Source: Lapillicoccus jejuensis (GTDB lineage Bacteria; Actinomycetota; Actinomycetes; Actinomycetales; Dermatophilaceae). From it: DNA of 64,000 nucleotides. A model generated the notes under the pieces. It worked only from the letters and a program-made list of their open reading frames with translations, was not told where the DNA came from and ran no database searches. The stretch spans positions 4,278,001-4,342,000 of the forward strand of contig NZ_VFMN01000001.1 in NCBI RefSeq assembly GCF_006715055.1. The letters run 5' to 3'. This document shows, piece by piece, positions 18,612-29,090 of the stretch. The position numbers and the translations under genes were made by a program. Position 1 is the stretch's first letter. The number at the start of each line of letters is the position of its first letter.

Positions 18612-21290
18612 TCACTCGTCGGGAACCCGCCGTCCCGCGCTGCAGACGAGGTGCGCGACGAGCGCCGTCCAGCCGGTCTGGTGCGACGCGCCGAGCCCGG
18701 CGCCGGTGTCGCCGTGGAAGTACTCGCTGAACACCGGGTGCGCCGACCAGAGCGCCCCGCGGCCGTGGTCGCGCGGGTCCCCCGGCCGCCGGCCGTCCGG
18801 GCCCGGGCGGAAGAGCGCGACGAGCCGCTCCTCGAGCTCGTCGGCGACCTGACCCAGCTCGACCGACCGGCCCGACCCGGTCGGCAGCTCGACCCGCACG
18901 TCGCGGCCCGCCCCCTCGGCGTAGGTCCGCAGCGCGTCGACGAGCAGGACGTTGACCGGGAACCAGACCGGCCCGCGCCAGTTGCTGTTGCCGCCGAAGA
19001 GCCCGGTGTCGGACACCCCCGGCGTGTAGCGCACCGTGGTCGTCGCCCCGGCGACGTCGAGGGTGACGCCGTCGCGGTGCGCGGCCGACAGCGAGCGGAT
19101 CCCGTGCGGCGAGAGGAACTCGCCCTCGTCGAGCAGGCGGGCCAGCAGCCGCGGGAGCCGGTCCGGGTCGACGACGGCCAGGGTCGTCCCCCCTCCGTGC
19201 GGGCTGATCAGGCTCTCGCACTCGGTCGGGCGGTGCTGCCGCAGCCAGCGCAGGGTGCCGGTGACGTCGGGCAGCTCCTCGGTGACCCAGTCGGGCAGGA
19301 CGGCGACGGCGAGCAGCGGCAGCAGCCCGACGAGGGTCCGCAGCCGCACCGGCTCGACCTGCTGCTGCGGGCCGACGAGGACGTCGTAGAAGAAGCCGTC
19401 GTCCTCGTCCCACAGCCGGATCCCCATGCTGCCGAACGCGTCCATGGCGCGGGCGATGGCCATGAACCGCTCGAGGAAGGTCGTGGCGAGGTCGTCGTAC
19501 GCGTCGTCGGTGCGGGCCACCTCGAGCGCGATCCGCATGAGCGAGAGGCACATCGCCGCCATCCACGCGGTGGCGTCGGACTGCTCGAGCCGCCACCCGG
19601 CGGGGACGCCCTTGGACCGGTCGAAGGGCCCGATGTTGTCCATACCCAGGAAACCACCCTCGAAGAGGTCGCTGCCCTCGGCGTCCTTGCGGTTGACCCA
19701 CCAGCTGACGTTGAGCAGCAGCTTGGCGAGGACCTTCTTGAGGAAGCCGGTGTCCCGGGCTCCGTCGAGCAGGTAGACCTGCCAGGCCGCCCAGGCGTGC
19801 ACCGGTGGGTTGACGTCGGAGAACGCCCACTCGTAGGCCGGCAGCTGCCCGTCGGGGTGCTGCGCCCACTCGCGGGTGAGCAGCAGCAGCTGGTCCTTGG
19901 CGAAGGCCGGGTCGACGTGCGCGAGGGCGACGGCGTGGAAGGCCAGGTCCCAGGTGGCGAACCACGGGTACTCCCACTCGTCGGGCATCGAGATGACGTC
20001 GGCCAGGGCGAGGTGCCGCCAGGACGTGTTGCGCCCCAACGGCTCCCGCGCCCGACGGGACGCGGGTGGCGGCGGGCCGGCCGGGTCGCCCTCGAGCCAC
20101 TCGGCGACGTCGTACCGGTAGTGCTGCCGACCCCAGAGCAGCCCGGCGAGGGCGCGCCGCGCCGTGAGCCGGTCGTCCTCGCGGACACCGGTCGGGACCA
20201 CTCGGTCGTAGAAGGCGTCGGCCTCCGCCTCGCGGTCGGCCAGCACCCGCCCGTACGACGCCCCGAACGGCCGCGGAGGGCGCGGACCGGCGACGAGCCG
20301 CAGCCGCACGGTGACGCTCTCGCCCGGCCCGACCGCGTCGAAGGCCCAGTGCAGCCCCGCCTTGGTGCCGACGCCGTCGGTGGCGAGCGCCGAGTCGTCG
20401 CCGCGGACGACGGCGCGGTCGACGGCGTCCTTGGGGTGGGCCGGGCCGGACGGGGCGCCGTACAGGCCGACGGTGTCGGTCTCGCTGTCGCACAGCAGGA
20501 CCCGCGGGTGCCCCTCGGCGAGGAGCGTGTAGCGGCCGAGGAAGCCGTGCCGGACGTCGAGGGCGGTGACGTCGCCCTCGTCGAGGTCCGACGTGGTGCC
20601 CGGGTCGAGCAGCGTCAGCGACGGGCGCCGGTCGTCGCGGCCCCACGACCAGGTGTTGCGGAAGGTCAGCTGCGGCACGAGGTGGACCGGCACCGGCTCG
20701 GGGCCGTGGTTGGTCGCCGTCACCGTGACGAGGACGTCGTCCGGGGCCGCCTTGGCGTGGGTGACGACGACGTCGACGAACCGGTCGTCGTCGAGGACGC
20801 CGGTGTCGGCGAGCTCGTACTCGTCCTCGTCGCGGCCGCGCGCCGCGTTGCTGCGGCGCAGGTCGTCGTACGGGAAGGCGGCGGACGGGTAGCGGTAGAG
20901 CCAGCGGCCCCAGCTGTGGGTGGGGGTCGCGTCCAGCGGCCACCAGTGCTCCTTGACGTCCTCGCCGTGGTTGCCCTCGGGGTTGGTCAGGCCGAAGAGC
21001 CGCTCCTTGAGCCGGTCGTCGCGCCCGTTCCACAGGCCGAGGGTGAGGTGGAGGAAGCCGTAGCGGTCGCTGAGGCCGGCGAGGCCGTCCTCGCCCCAGC
21101 GGTAGGCCCGCCGGTGGGCGTGGTCGAAGGGGAAGTGCGCCCAGGCGTCGCCGTCGGCGGAGTAGTCCTCCCGGACCGTCCCCCACTGCCGCCCGGCCGT
21201 GTAGGGGCCCCACAACCGCCAGGCGTCCCCGGCGTCGGGCGACTCGGCGAGGCGGACGTGCTCCGGCGTCGGCGTGCTCGGCGTGCTCAC
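18612..21290 (-). CDS. GH63/MGH1-like family glucosidase
   Basis: An 892-aa cytosolic glycoside hydrolase with an (alpha/alpha)6 barrel in the C-terminal half: DEWEYPWFATWDLAFHAVAL, PAYEWAFSDVNPPVHAWA and GGNSNWRGPVWFPVN are the substrate-pocket segments seen in MGH1-like mannosylglycerate/glucosidase enzymes of GH63. No signal peptide. It probably trims alpha-glucosides or glucosylglycerate-type solutes. GTG 21290 is chosen: CAGGCT is seven bases upstream and the protein begins before the conserved LWGPYTAGRQWGTVREDYS block; the open frame further upstream is antiparallel noise over the antiporter. Exact substrate unproven. Confidence 0.85.
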   Translation of the reverse strand: MSTPSTPTPEHVRLAESPDAGDAWRLWGPYTAGRQWGTVREDYSADGDAWAHFPFDHAHRRAYRWGEDGLAGLSDRYGFLHLTLGLWNGRDDRLKERLFGLTNPEGNHGEDVKEHWWPLDATPTHSWGRWLYRYPSAAFPYDDLRRSNAARGRDEDEYELADTGVLDDDRFVDVVVTHAKAAPDDVLVTVTATNHGPEPVPVHLVPQLTFRNTWSWGRDDRRPSLTLLDPGTTSDLDEGDVTALDVRHGFLGRYTLLAEGHPRVLLCDSETDTVGLYGAPSGPAHPKDAVDRAVVRGDDSALATDGVGTKAGLHWAFDAVGPGESVTVRLRLVAGPRPPRPFGASYGRVLADREAEADAFYDRVVPTGVREDDRLTARRALAGLLWGRQHYRYDVAEWLEGDPAGPPPPASRRAREPLGRNTSWRHLALADVISMPDEWEYPWFATWDLAFHAVALAHVDPAFAKDQLLLLTREWAQHPDGQLPAYEWAFSDVNPPVHAWAAWQVYLLDGARDTGFLKKVLAKLLLNVSWWVNRKDAEGSDLFEGGFLGMDNIGPFDRSKGVPAGWRLEQSDATAWMAAMCLSLMRIALEVARTDDAYDDLATTFLERFMAIARAMDAFGSMGIRLWDEDDGFFYDVLVGPQQQVEPVRLRTLVGLLPLLAVAVLPDWVTEELPDVTGTLRWLRQHRPTECESLISPHGGGTTLAVVDPDRLPRLLARLLDEGEFLSPHGIRSLSAAHRDGVTLDVAGATTTVRYTPGVSDTGLFGGNSNWRGPVWFPVNVLLVDALRTYAEGAGRDVRVELPTGSGRSVELGQVADELEERLVALFRPGPDGRRPGDPRDHGRGALWSAHPVFSEYFHGDTGAGLGASHQTGWTALVAHLVCSAGRRVPDE

Positions 21291-21297
21291 GGGAGGC

Positions 21298-21303
21298 AGC
21301 CTG
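21298..21303 (-). promoter_or_regulatory. -10 hexamer CAGGCT for glucosidase
   Basis: Seven bases before GTG 21290, identical hexamer and spacing to the tandem GNAT gene. Confidence 0.4.
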
Positions 21304-21325
21304 GCAGGGGCGGCTGGGTGGCGCC

Positions 21326-22915
21326 TCAGTACCCGGTGGTGCGCAGCGCGCGGCCCTCGATCTCGCGCAGCGCCGCGTCGGCGACCTCGGGGCTGGCCAG
21401 GCCGCGGCGGCGTCGCTCGACGACGTAGTCGCGCTCGGCCCCGGCGGCCCGCCGGAGCCAGCGGGCGAGCAGGTCCGCGGTCTCGTGGTCGGGGTCCTCG
21501 CCGTCGGCGCCCCGGCGGAGCTGCTCGAGGGCCTGCTGCGAGGCGATGAGGCCCTCGTAGCGCTCGACGACGGCGGTCCGCACGACGTCGGGCGGGGCGT
21601 CCTGACCCTGCTCCATCTGCCGGCGGACCAGCCGCAGCGCCTGCTCCGCCGCTCGCCGGCGCAGCTTGGCCAGCTCGGCGACCTCGTCGAGGCTCGAGCC
21701 CGAGACCCGCAGCCAGGTGACGAGCGGCTGGAGCGTGAGGCCCTGGACGAGCAGGGTGACCAGGACGCAGGACAGCGCGATGACGAGCAGCTCGTCGCGG
21801 CCGGCCAGGTCCTCCCCCGAGGTCGTCATGAGCGGGACGGACAGCGCGGCGGCGACGGTGACGACCCCGCGCATCCCCGCCCAGGAGACGACGGCCGACT
21901 CGCGCCAGCCCGTGGGGATGGGCTCGTCTCGGCGCTTGGCCCGCACCCGGAAGACCGCGGCGAACGGGAAGACCCACAGCGGTCGTAGGACGACGAGGAC
22001 GACGACGACCACCGCGGCGTGCAGCAGGGTGATCGAGTCGAGCCGCGTCTCCCGACCCACCTTGACCAGCTCGTAGCCGACGAGGGCGAAGACGAGACTG
22101 GTGACGAGGAAGTCGGCGTACTCCCACACCGACCGGCCGAGCAGCCAGCCCTCGGAGGTCGTCGACGGGTGGCTGAAGGTCGTGAGGAAGAGCCCGAGCG
22201 AGAGGACGGCGAGGACGCCGGACCCGCGCAGGTGCTCGGCCCCGAGGTAGGCCAGGTAGGGCACGAGGACGGTCACCGTCGTCTCGGCGGCGCCGTCGTC
22301 GACGAGGCGCAGCACCCGCGTGGTCAGCCAGCCGAGCGCGAGCCCGAGGGGCACGCCGATCCCGATGGACAGGGCCGCCTCCTCGAGCGTGCCACCCCAG
22401 GAGAACCCCCCGGTGACCGCGGCGGCCAGCGCCACCTTGAACGCGACGAGCGCGGTGGCGTCGTTGAACAGCCCCTCGCCCTCGAGGATCGTCACCAGCC
22501 GGTGCGGCAGGTGCAGCCCGCGCGCGACGGCCGTCGCCGCCACCGGGTCGGGCGGGGAGACGATCGCCCCGAGGACCCAGGAGGCCTCCCACGGCAGGCC
22601 GAGGACGTGGGCCGTGACGGCGACGACGACGATCGTCGCGAGGGTCAGCCCGACGGCCATGAGCAGGACCGGTCGGGCGTGGGCGCGGAACTCCCGGACG
22701 GTCGTGCGCTGGGTCGCGGCGAAGAGCAGCGGCGGCAGCACGAGCGGCAGGACGAGCGACGGCTCGATCTCGAGGCGGGGCGTCCCCGGCACGAGGGCCA
22801 CAAGCAGCCCGAAGAGGGTGAGCAGGACCGGCTGCGGGACGCGCAGCCGGTCCGACAGAGGCGTGAGGGCGACGACCCCGGCGACGAGGAGGGCGGCCAG
22901 GGCGGCGGTGTCCAC
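21326..22915 (-). CDS. Na+/H+ antiporter, CPA1 (NhaP-like) family
   Basis: A 529-aa integral membrane protein with about 11-12 membrane segments. The CPA1 ion-site signature GAIVSPPDPVAATAV (with the essential Asp) and the following EGEGLFNDATALV are intact. The last 120 residues form a charged cytoplasmic tail, likely regulatory. It exchanges Na+ or K+ for H+. The GTG start directly follows the TAG stop of hflX (no gap), so the two are translated from one message. Confidence 0.9.
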   Translation of the reverse strand: MDTAALAALLVAGVVALTPLSDRLRVPQPVLLTLFGLLVALVPGTPRLEIEPSLVLPLVLPPLLFAATQRTTVREFRAHARPVLLMAVGLTLATIVVVAVTAHVLGLPWEASWVLGAIVSPPDPVAATAVARGLHLPHRLVTILEGEGLFNDATALVAFKVALAAAVTGGFSWGGTLEEAALSIGIGVPLGLALGWLTTRVLRLVDDGAAETTVTVLVPYLAYLGAEHLRGSGVLAVLSLGLFLTTFSHPSTTSEGWLLGRSVWEYADFLVTSLVFALVGYELVKVGRETRLDSITLLHAAVVVVVLVVLRPLWVFPFAAVFRVRAKRRDEPIPTGWRESAVVSWAGMRGVVTVAAALSVPLMTTSGEDLAGRDELLVIALSCVLVTLLVQGLTLQPLVTWLRVSGSSLDEVAELAKLRRRAAEQALRLVRRQMEQGQDAPPDVVRTAVVERYEGLIASQQALEQLRRGADGEDPDHETADLLARWLRRAAGAERDYVVERRRRGLASPEVADAALREIEGRALRTTGY

Positions 22916-24421
<1,506 letters not shown>

Positions 24422-24489
24422 ATCTCCTCAAGGGTCGCACGGGGCAACGCGGGGCGGTACGCCATTTATGCCACCCGCCACCCTCCCCC

Positions 24490-24495
24490 TACCCT
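24490..24495 (+). promoter_or_regulatory. -10 hexamer TACCCT for methyltransferase
   Basis: Seven bases before GTG 24503; the same TACCCT-N7 layout occurs before the P-loop kinase gene at 53941. Confidence 0.5.
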
Positions 24496-24502
24496 CACGG
24501 AC

Positions 24503-25117
24503 GTGAGCGAGCACTACTTCACCGCCGATCCCGGCAGCGCCGGCCCGCGCCGCGAGCTGCGGCTGACCCTCGGCGGTCACGAGGTCCTCCTGCACACGGC
24601 GGGGGGCACCTTCTCGCCCGAGCGGCTCGACGCGGGGACGTCGGTGCTGCTGCGCGAGGCGGCCGCTCCCCCGGCCACCGGCACGTTCCTCGACCTCGGC
24701 TGCGGGTGGGGCCCCATCGCGCTCGACCTGGCGCTGCGCTCGCCCGGGGCGACCGTCTGGGCGGTCGACGTCAACGAGCGGGCGCGCGCCCTCACCGCCG
24801 AGAACGCCGCCGCCGCCGGGGTCGGCGACCGTGTGCGGGTGTCCGCGCCCGAGGACGTGCCGGTCGACGTGGCGTTCGACCGGCTGTGGTCCAACCCGCC
24901 GATCCGGGTCGGCAAGGCCGTCCTGCACGGGATGCTCGAGCAGTGGCTCCCCCGCCTCGCCCCGGACGGCGAGGCGTGGCTCGTCGTCCAGAAGCACCTC
25001 GGTTCGGACTCGCTGCAGCGCTGGGTCGAGGAGCACGACGGCGTCCTCGCTCCGTTCGGCTGCGAGCGCGCGGCCACCGGGCGCGGCTACCGCGTGCTCA
25101 AGGTGGCGCGCAGATGA
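24503..25117 (+). CDS. Class I SAM methyltransferase (RsmC/MTS-like)
   Basis: A 204-aa protein with SAM motif I LDLGCGWGPIALDLA and the catalytic SNPPIRVG motif (NPP) used to methylate exocyclic amines, as in the small-domain RsmC/RlmG family (16S/23S rRNA guanine N2). It lacks the N-terminal half of E. coli RsmC, the usual actinobacterial form. Its stop overlaps the next gene's start by ATGA, so translation is coupled. rRNA as substrate is inferred from family. Confidence 0.85.
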   Translation: MSEHYFTADPGSAGPRRELRLTLGGHEVLLHTAGGTFSPERLDAGTSVLLREAAAPPATGTFLDLGCGWGPIALDLALRSPGATVWAVDVNERARALTAENAAAAGVGDRVRVSAPEDVPVDVAFDRLWSNPPIRVGKAVLHGMLEQWLPRLAPDGEAWLVVQKHLGSDSLQRWVEEHDGVLAPFGCERAATGRGYRVLKVARR

Positions 25118-25887
25118 CAACCGCCTCCCCAGACCGCCCGTACGACGACCCCCGGTACGACGACCTCGCGGCCGCCACCGTGGCGGCGCGCGGCGTCGTC
25201 GCGGAGCGCTTCCCGGACGCGCGGACGGCCTGGCTCGGCGGGTCGGTGGCCCGCGGGGAGGCGACCGCGGCCAGCGACCTCGACGTCACGGTCCTGCTCG
25301 ACGGTCCGCCGGCGCCGTTCCGGGACACGGTGCGGTGGCACGGGTGGCTCGTCGAGCTCTTCGTCCACACCGACGCCTCGCTCGACCACTACCGGCGCGC
25401 CGACCTGCAGGACCGGCGACAGCCGACGATGTCGCGTCTCGTGGGCGAGAGCGTCGTGCTGGTCGACCGCGACGGGTCGGGGGCCCGGCGGCGCGCCGAG
25501 TGCCTCGCCGAGATCGGGGCCGGTCCGTCACCGCTCTCCGACGACGACCTGCGCCTGGCCCGCTACCGGGTGACGGCGTGGGTCGACGACCTGCGCTCGG
25601 CCGCGCCGGCGCTGCGGACCGCCGCCGCGACGACGGCGTACGGCGAGCTGCTCGGCCTGCTCCTCGACGTCCACCGGCGCTGGCGCGGACAGGGCAAGGG
25701 GCTGGCCCGCGAGGTGCTCGCCCTCGACGCGGCGCAGGGCACCCGGTGGCTCGAGCGTGCCGACGCGGGGCTCGCCGCCGCTCTCGCCGGCGACCCGGGG
25801 CCCCTCGCCGGCCTCGCCGACGAGGTGCTCGACCTCGCCGGCGGGCCGCTGCGCGAGGGCCTGCGGCTCGCCGGCGAGGAGGGCTGA
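25114..25887 (+). CDS. Nucleotidyltransferase-fold protein
   Basis: A 257-aa protein with the NTP-transferase motif GGSVARGEATAASDLDVTV (GGSxxRG...SDxDxxV), the Mg-binding aspartates of the polymerase-beta superfamily. This class includes aminoglycoside adenylyltransferases and minimal nucleotidyltransferases. No HEPN or antitoxin partner is adjacent, so a resistance or toxin role is not supported. The ATG overlaps the stop of the methyltransferase gene (ATGA), so they form a two-gene unit. A small hairpin (GACCC-GAA-GGGGTC) follows the stop. Confidence 0.75.
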   Translation: MTTASPDRPYDDPRYDDLAAATVAARGVVAERFPDARTAWLGGSVARGEATAASDLDVTVLLDGPPAPFRDTVRWHGWLVELFVHTDASLDHYRRADLQDRRQPTMSRLVGESVVLVDRDGSGARRRAECLAEIGAGPSPLSDDDLRLARYRVTAWVDDLRSAAPALRTAAATTAYGELLGLLLDVHRRWRGQGKGLAREVLALDAAQGTRWLERADAGLAAALAGDPGPLAGLADEVLDLAGGPLREGLRLAGEEG

Positions 25888-25906
25888 CCCGAAGGGGTCG
25901 GTGCCG

Positions 25907-27889
25907 TCAGTGCCCGTGACCCTCGTGGGTCGAGCAGTGGTCGCCGCCGTGACCGGGCGGCGGGGGGACGTCGAGCGCGGGGTTGCGGTCGAAGAACCCG
26001 AACGGCTTGAGCTCGAAGCGGACCGCGTCGCTCGGCATGACCGGCCAGTCCTCGGGGCGGGTGACGTGGTGGATGCCGAAGACGTACCAGAGCACGACGT
26101 CGGTGTCCTGGGTCGGCCGGCCGGCCCGCACCCACTCGGGCAGACCGTGGTCCCGGGTGCTCTGGACGACGAACTCCCCGCTGGGCCACCGCTGCTCGGG
26201 GTCGTTGGGCGTCACCCACACCGGGTGGGCGATGACCCCGGCGCGCTCGAGGACCGGTGACCCGGGAGCGAACATCGGCGGGATCGCCCCGCCCGGGACG
26301 AGCTTGTAGGACGGGTGCGTGCCGAGGCCGTTCGTGGTCCGCTCGTTGACGACCTTCCAGGTGCGCTGGGTCTCCCAGGACAGGTCGTCGTACCCCTCCG
26401 TCGTGATCGGCTCGGTGGCCTGCACGAGACCGAGACCGTCGGGGTTGCCCGGGCCGGTGGGCGCGATCCGCGTCTCGGAGCGCACGACGGTGTTCTCCCG
26501 GCCGTCGACGTCGAGGTCGAGGCGGGCGACGAGGAAGTGCTGGTGGAACGGCGCGTAGGTGCGCTCGTCGACGAGGGTGCCGTGCGGGTGCTCCTGGCCC
26601 TCGGCGAAGGCCGTGACGACCATGATCCCGGTCGCGCGGACCTCGCACTCGATGGTGCCGTCGAGGTAGAGGCGCCAGTAGACGAGGTACTCGTAGTTGG
26701 CCACGGTGACGTGGAACGAGATGACGAACCGCCGCGACCGGCGCACCTCGGCGGCGCCACCGTGGTCGACGTGCTTCCACAGCACCGCGTCGTCCTCCTC
26801 GTGCAGGCAGATCGCGTTGCGGATGGTGTACGGCGCCCCGTGGCTGTCGTGCAGGGTCGCGTCGAGGTAGCGGATCTCGCCGAGGCAGTCGCAGCCCAGC
26901 TCGAGCGAGGTCGTCATGAACCCCAGCCCCCACTCGCCGATGTCGAAGGCGGTGCGGCGGGCGTGGTCGACCGACGGGTCGCGGTAGGGCACGACCATCT
27001 CGGCGAAGGACATCCGGCCCGCGACCGAGCGGACCCGGTCGCCGTCACGGTAGGTGAGCCGGTGCAGGACCAGGCCCTCGCGGCCGGTGAAGCCGATGCG
27101 GACCGACCAGTTCTGCCAGGTGAGCAGGTTCCCCTCGACGGTGAAGCCGGGCCCCTCGGGCTGGGTGACGTCGAGCGGGGCGATCGGGGGCCGGGTCGAG
27201 GCCTCGCGCAGCTCGGCGGGCAGGAGCGAGGGGACGTATTCCCCCATCACCGACGGGCGCGGGACCGACGCCGCGGCCGGGTCGTCCTCGATCTCGAGCA
27301 GCTCCATCGTCCCGAGGTCGATGAGGCAGTGGAAGCCGCCGACCGGGCCGGCGTACGGGTTGGCTCCCGGGGCCTTGCGCACCCACGTGTCGCTCGAGCC
27401 GACCCGACGGCCCGCCCAGCGCTCCGGCACGAGCGGCCCGGAGAAGCACCAGGTGTCCATGAAGACGAGGTCGAGGTCGGTGACGCCGCGGGCGGCGAGC
27501 GCCGCGACGACGTCGGGGTGGGCGCGCAGGACCGCGTCGGCCTCGGTCCACTCGTCGACGGTGACGTTGGGCTGGACGCCCGGCACGGCCTCCCACGACT
27601 CGAGGACCGGCTCGCCGCCGGTCCCGTCCCCGCCGTCGAGCCGGACGACGGCGACGTGCGCGAGGACGGCGGCCCGGTCGTAGGCGACGACCCGCAGCCG
27701 CCGCGGCGGGACGGGCCCGCCCTGCTCGGCGGTGTCGACGTCGGCCTTGGCCGGCTCGACCAGCTCCATCGCGGTCAGGCGCCAGCCGTCGCCGACGCCC
27801 TTCTCGCGGGCCAGCAGCGCGGTGGCCGCGGTCAGCTCGTCCGCGGTCGGCGGGTCGAGGGGGTGGGCGCAGGTCGTGGGCGTGGTCAT
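25907..27889 (-). CDS. Copper-containing primary-amine oxidase
   Basis: A 660-aa quinoprotein of the copper amine oxidase family. The TPQ precursor site is present as VANYEYLVYW (N-Y-E/D), and the copper His pair is seen in FHQHFLVARLD with a third His near the C-terminus. It oxidises primary amines to aldehyde, H2O2 and NH3. It lacks a signal peptide. The ATG at 27889 overlaps the dapF stop (ATGA), so expression follows lysine/peptidoglycan precursor synthesis, an odd partner. The C-terminal tail is His-rich (ends HEGHGH). Substrate unknown. Confidence 0.92.
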   Translation of the reverse strand: MTTPTTCAHPLDPPTADELTAATALLAREKGVGDGWRLTAMELVEPAKADVDTAEQGGPVPPRRLRVVAYDRAAVLAHVAVVRLDGGDGTGGEPVLESWEAVPGVQPNVTVDEWTEADAVLRAHPDVVAALAARGVTDLDLVFMDTWCFSGPLVPERWAGRRVGSSDTWVRKAPGANPYAGPVGGFHCLIDLGTMELLEIEDDPAAASVPRPSVMGEYVPSLLPAELREASTRPPIAPLDVTQPEGPGFTVEGNLLTWQNWSVRIGFTGREGLVLHRLTYRDGDRVRSVAGRMSFAEMVVPYRDPSVDHARRTAFDIGEWGLGFMTTSLELGCDCLGEIRYLDATLHDSHGAPYTIRNAICLHEEDDAVLWKHVDHGGAAEVRRSRRFVISFHVTVANYEYLVYWRLYLDGTIECEVRATGIMVVTAFAEGQEHPHGTLVDERTYAPFHQHFLVARLDLDVDGRENTVVRSETRIAPTGPGNPDGLGLVQATEPITTEGYDDLSWETQRTWKVVNERTTNGLGTHPSYKLVPGGAIPPMFAPGSPVLERAGVIAHPVWVTPNDPEQRWPSGEFVVQSTRDHGLPEWVRAGRPTQDTDVVLWYVFGIHHVTRPEDWPVMPSDAVRFELKPFGFFDRNPALDVPPPPGHGGDHCSTHEGHGH

Positions 27890-28776
27890 GGCAGGGTCAC
27901 CGTCCCGTCGGCGAGGAGGACCGCCGGGCCGGACAGCTCGACGTGGTCGCCCGGCAGGGCGATGACGGTGAGGCGTCCTCCGGGGACGTCCACCGTCCAG
28001 CGGTCGGCCCCGCTGTCGTCACCGGGGACGTCGTCGACGATCCCCTCCCACCAGCGGACGGCGAGGGCGGCGGCGGCGGCACCGGTGCCGCAGGAGCGCG
28101 TCTCCCCGACCCCTCGCTCGTGGACGCGCAGGGCGATGTGGCCCGGGCCGACGGCGCGGACGAGCTCGACGTTGGTGCCGTGCGGCGGCTCCGGCTCGAC
28201 CCGCGGGGCGCGCGTGAGGTCGAGGTCGGCGAGGTCGAGCTCCGGCGGCAGCACGACGACGGTGTGCGGGTTGCCGAGGTCGAGCGTGAGGCCCGGCAGC
28301 GTCGGGCCGCCGTACGGCGTGACGAGCGCGTCACCGCCGCGGGCCCTGGCCGTCGCGGGGTCGACGACCCGCCACGGGCCGAGGTCGACGGCCCAACCCC
28401 CGTCGACGGCGCGGACGGACTTCGTGCCGGCGCGGGTCGCGATGGCGAACTCGGCCTCGGTCTCCATCCCCTCCCGGCGCAGGTACTCGGCGAAGACGCG
28501 GGTGCCGTTGCCGCACATCTCCGCCGGCGAGCCGTCGGCGTTGCGGTAGTCCATGAACCACGAGGCCTCGTCGGCCTGCGCACGGACCTCCGGCTCGTGG
28601 GCGTGCAGCGTCGGCACGACCCGGATCACTCCGTCGCCGCCGAGACCCGCCCGGCGGTCGGCGAGGGCGGACACGTGCTGCGGGGCCAGGTCGAGGGAGC
28701 CGTCCGGGTCGGGCACGAGGACGAAGTCGTTCTCCGTGCCGTGGCCCTTGGTGAAGGGCAGCGAGGTCGGGGTCAC
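27886..28776 (-). CDS. dapF: Diaminopimelate epimerase
   Basis: A 296-aa enzyme converting LL- to meso-diaminopimelate for lysine and peptidoglycan. Both catalytic cysteines are visible: AEMCGNGTR (general acid/base) and TRSCGTGAAAA. N-terminal FTKGHGTENDFVL is the family signature. GTG 28776 is chosen: CAGACT is six bases upstream; a longer open frame upstream does not match the family. It is the first gene of a unit with the amine oxidase and divergent from a small membrane protein gene. Confidence 0.96.
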   Translation of the reverse strand: MTPTSLPFTKGHGTENDFVLVPDPDGSLDLAPQHVSALADRRAGLGGDGVIRVVPTLHAHEPEVRAQADEASWFMDYRNADGSPAEMCGNGTRVFAEYLRREGMETEAEFAIATRAGTKSVRAVDGGWAVDLGPWRVVDPATARARGGDALVTPYGGPTLPGLTLDLGNPHTVVVLPPELDLADLDLTRAPRVEPEPPHGTNVELVRAVGPGHIALRVHERGVGETRSCGTGAAAAALAVRWWEGIVDDVPGDDSGADRWTVDVPGGRLTVIALPGDHVELSGPAVLLADGTVTLP

Positions 28777-28782
28777 GGGGTC

Positions 28783-28788
28783 AGTCTG
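28783..28788 (-). promoter_or_regulatory. -10 hexamer CAGACT for dapF
   Basis: Six bases before GTG 28776. Confidence 0.4.
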
Positions 28789-28905
28789 GCAGCCCGTGCC
28801 GACGCCCCGGAGGGGGATCGGCGGGTGCTTGACGCGGGACGCGGGCGGGTGTGCGATGTGCTCCTCGGGCGACGTCCGGCGTCGCCTCGGCACGGGGGTC
28901 CGGTC

Positions 28906-29085
28906 ATGGTGTTCTGGGTGGTCGTCGGGGTGGCCGTGGTGCTGCTGCTGGGGTGGGCGCTGTGGCGCGACCACCGTCGACCGGGGATGTCGGTCCGCGG
29001 GACCGCGCGCAGCACCCAGCACGAGGCGATGATCGAGGTCGAGGAGCACCGGTTCCGCAAGAACAGCGGCACCTGGGGGCCCTGA
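28906..29085 (+). CDS. Small single-pass membrane protein, hypothetical
   Basis: A 59-aa protein: residues 2-19 (VFWVVVGVAVVLLLGWAL) form one membrane helix, followed by a basic WRDHRR stop-transfer and a charged cytoplasmic tail. Codon third positions are GC-rich as in neighbours, which supports real coding. It starts 129 bp from the divergent dapF and ends 5 bp before the convergent miaA stop. No known domain recognised. Confidence 0.6.
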   Translation: MVFWVVVGVAVVLLLGWALWRDHRRPGMSVRGTARSTQHEAMIEVEEHRFRKNSGTWGP

Positions 29086-29090
29086 CCCCC

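Noticed and set aside
18425-18730. A 101-codon plus-strand frame in the osmC/glucosidase gap
   Set aside because: Runs into the glucosidase gene on the other strand, has no homology and would be Arg-rich noise; the minus-strand leader peptide fits better.
21291-22592. Upstream extension of the glucosidase frame
   Set aside because: It overlaps the antiporter in another frame, has no family match, and a -10 lies just before GTG 21290.
25114-25887. MNT-HEPN toxin-antitoxin pair
   Set aside because: The nucleotidyltransferase has no HEPN partner and is coupled to a methyltransferase gene; it is also longer than MNT antitoxins.
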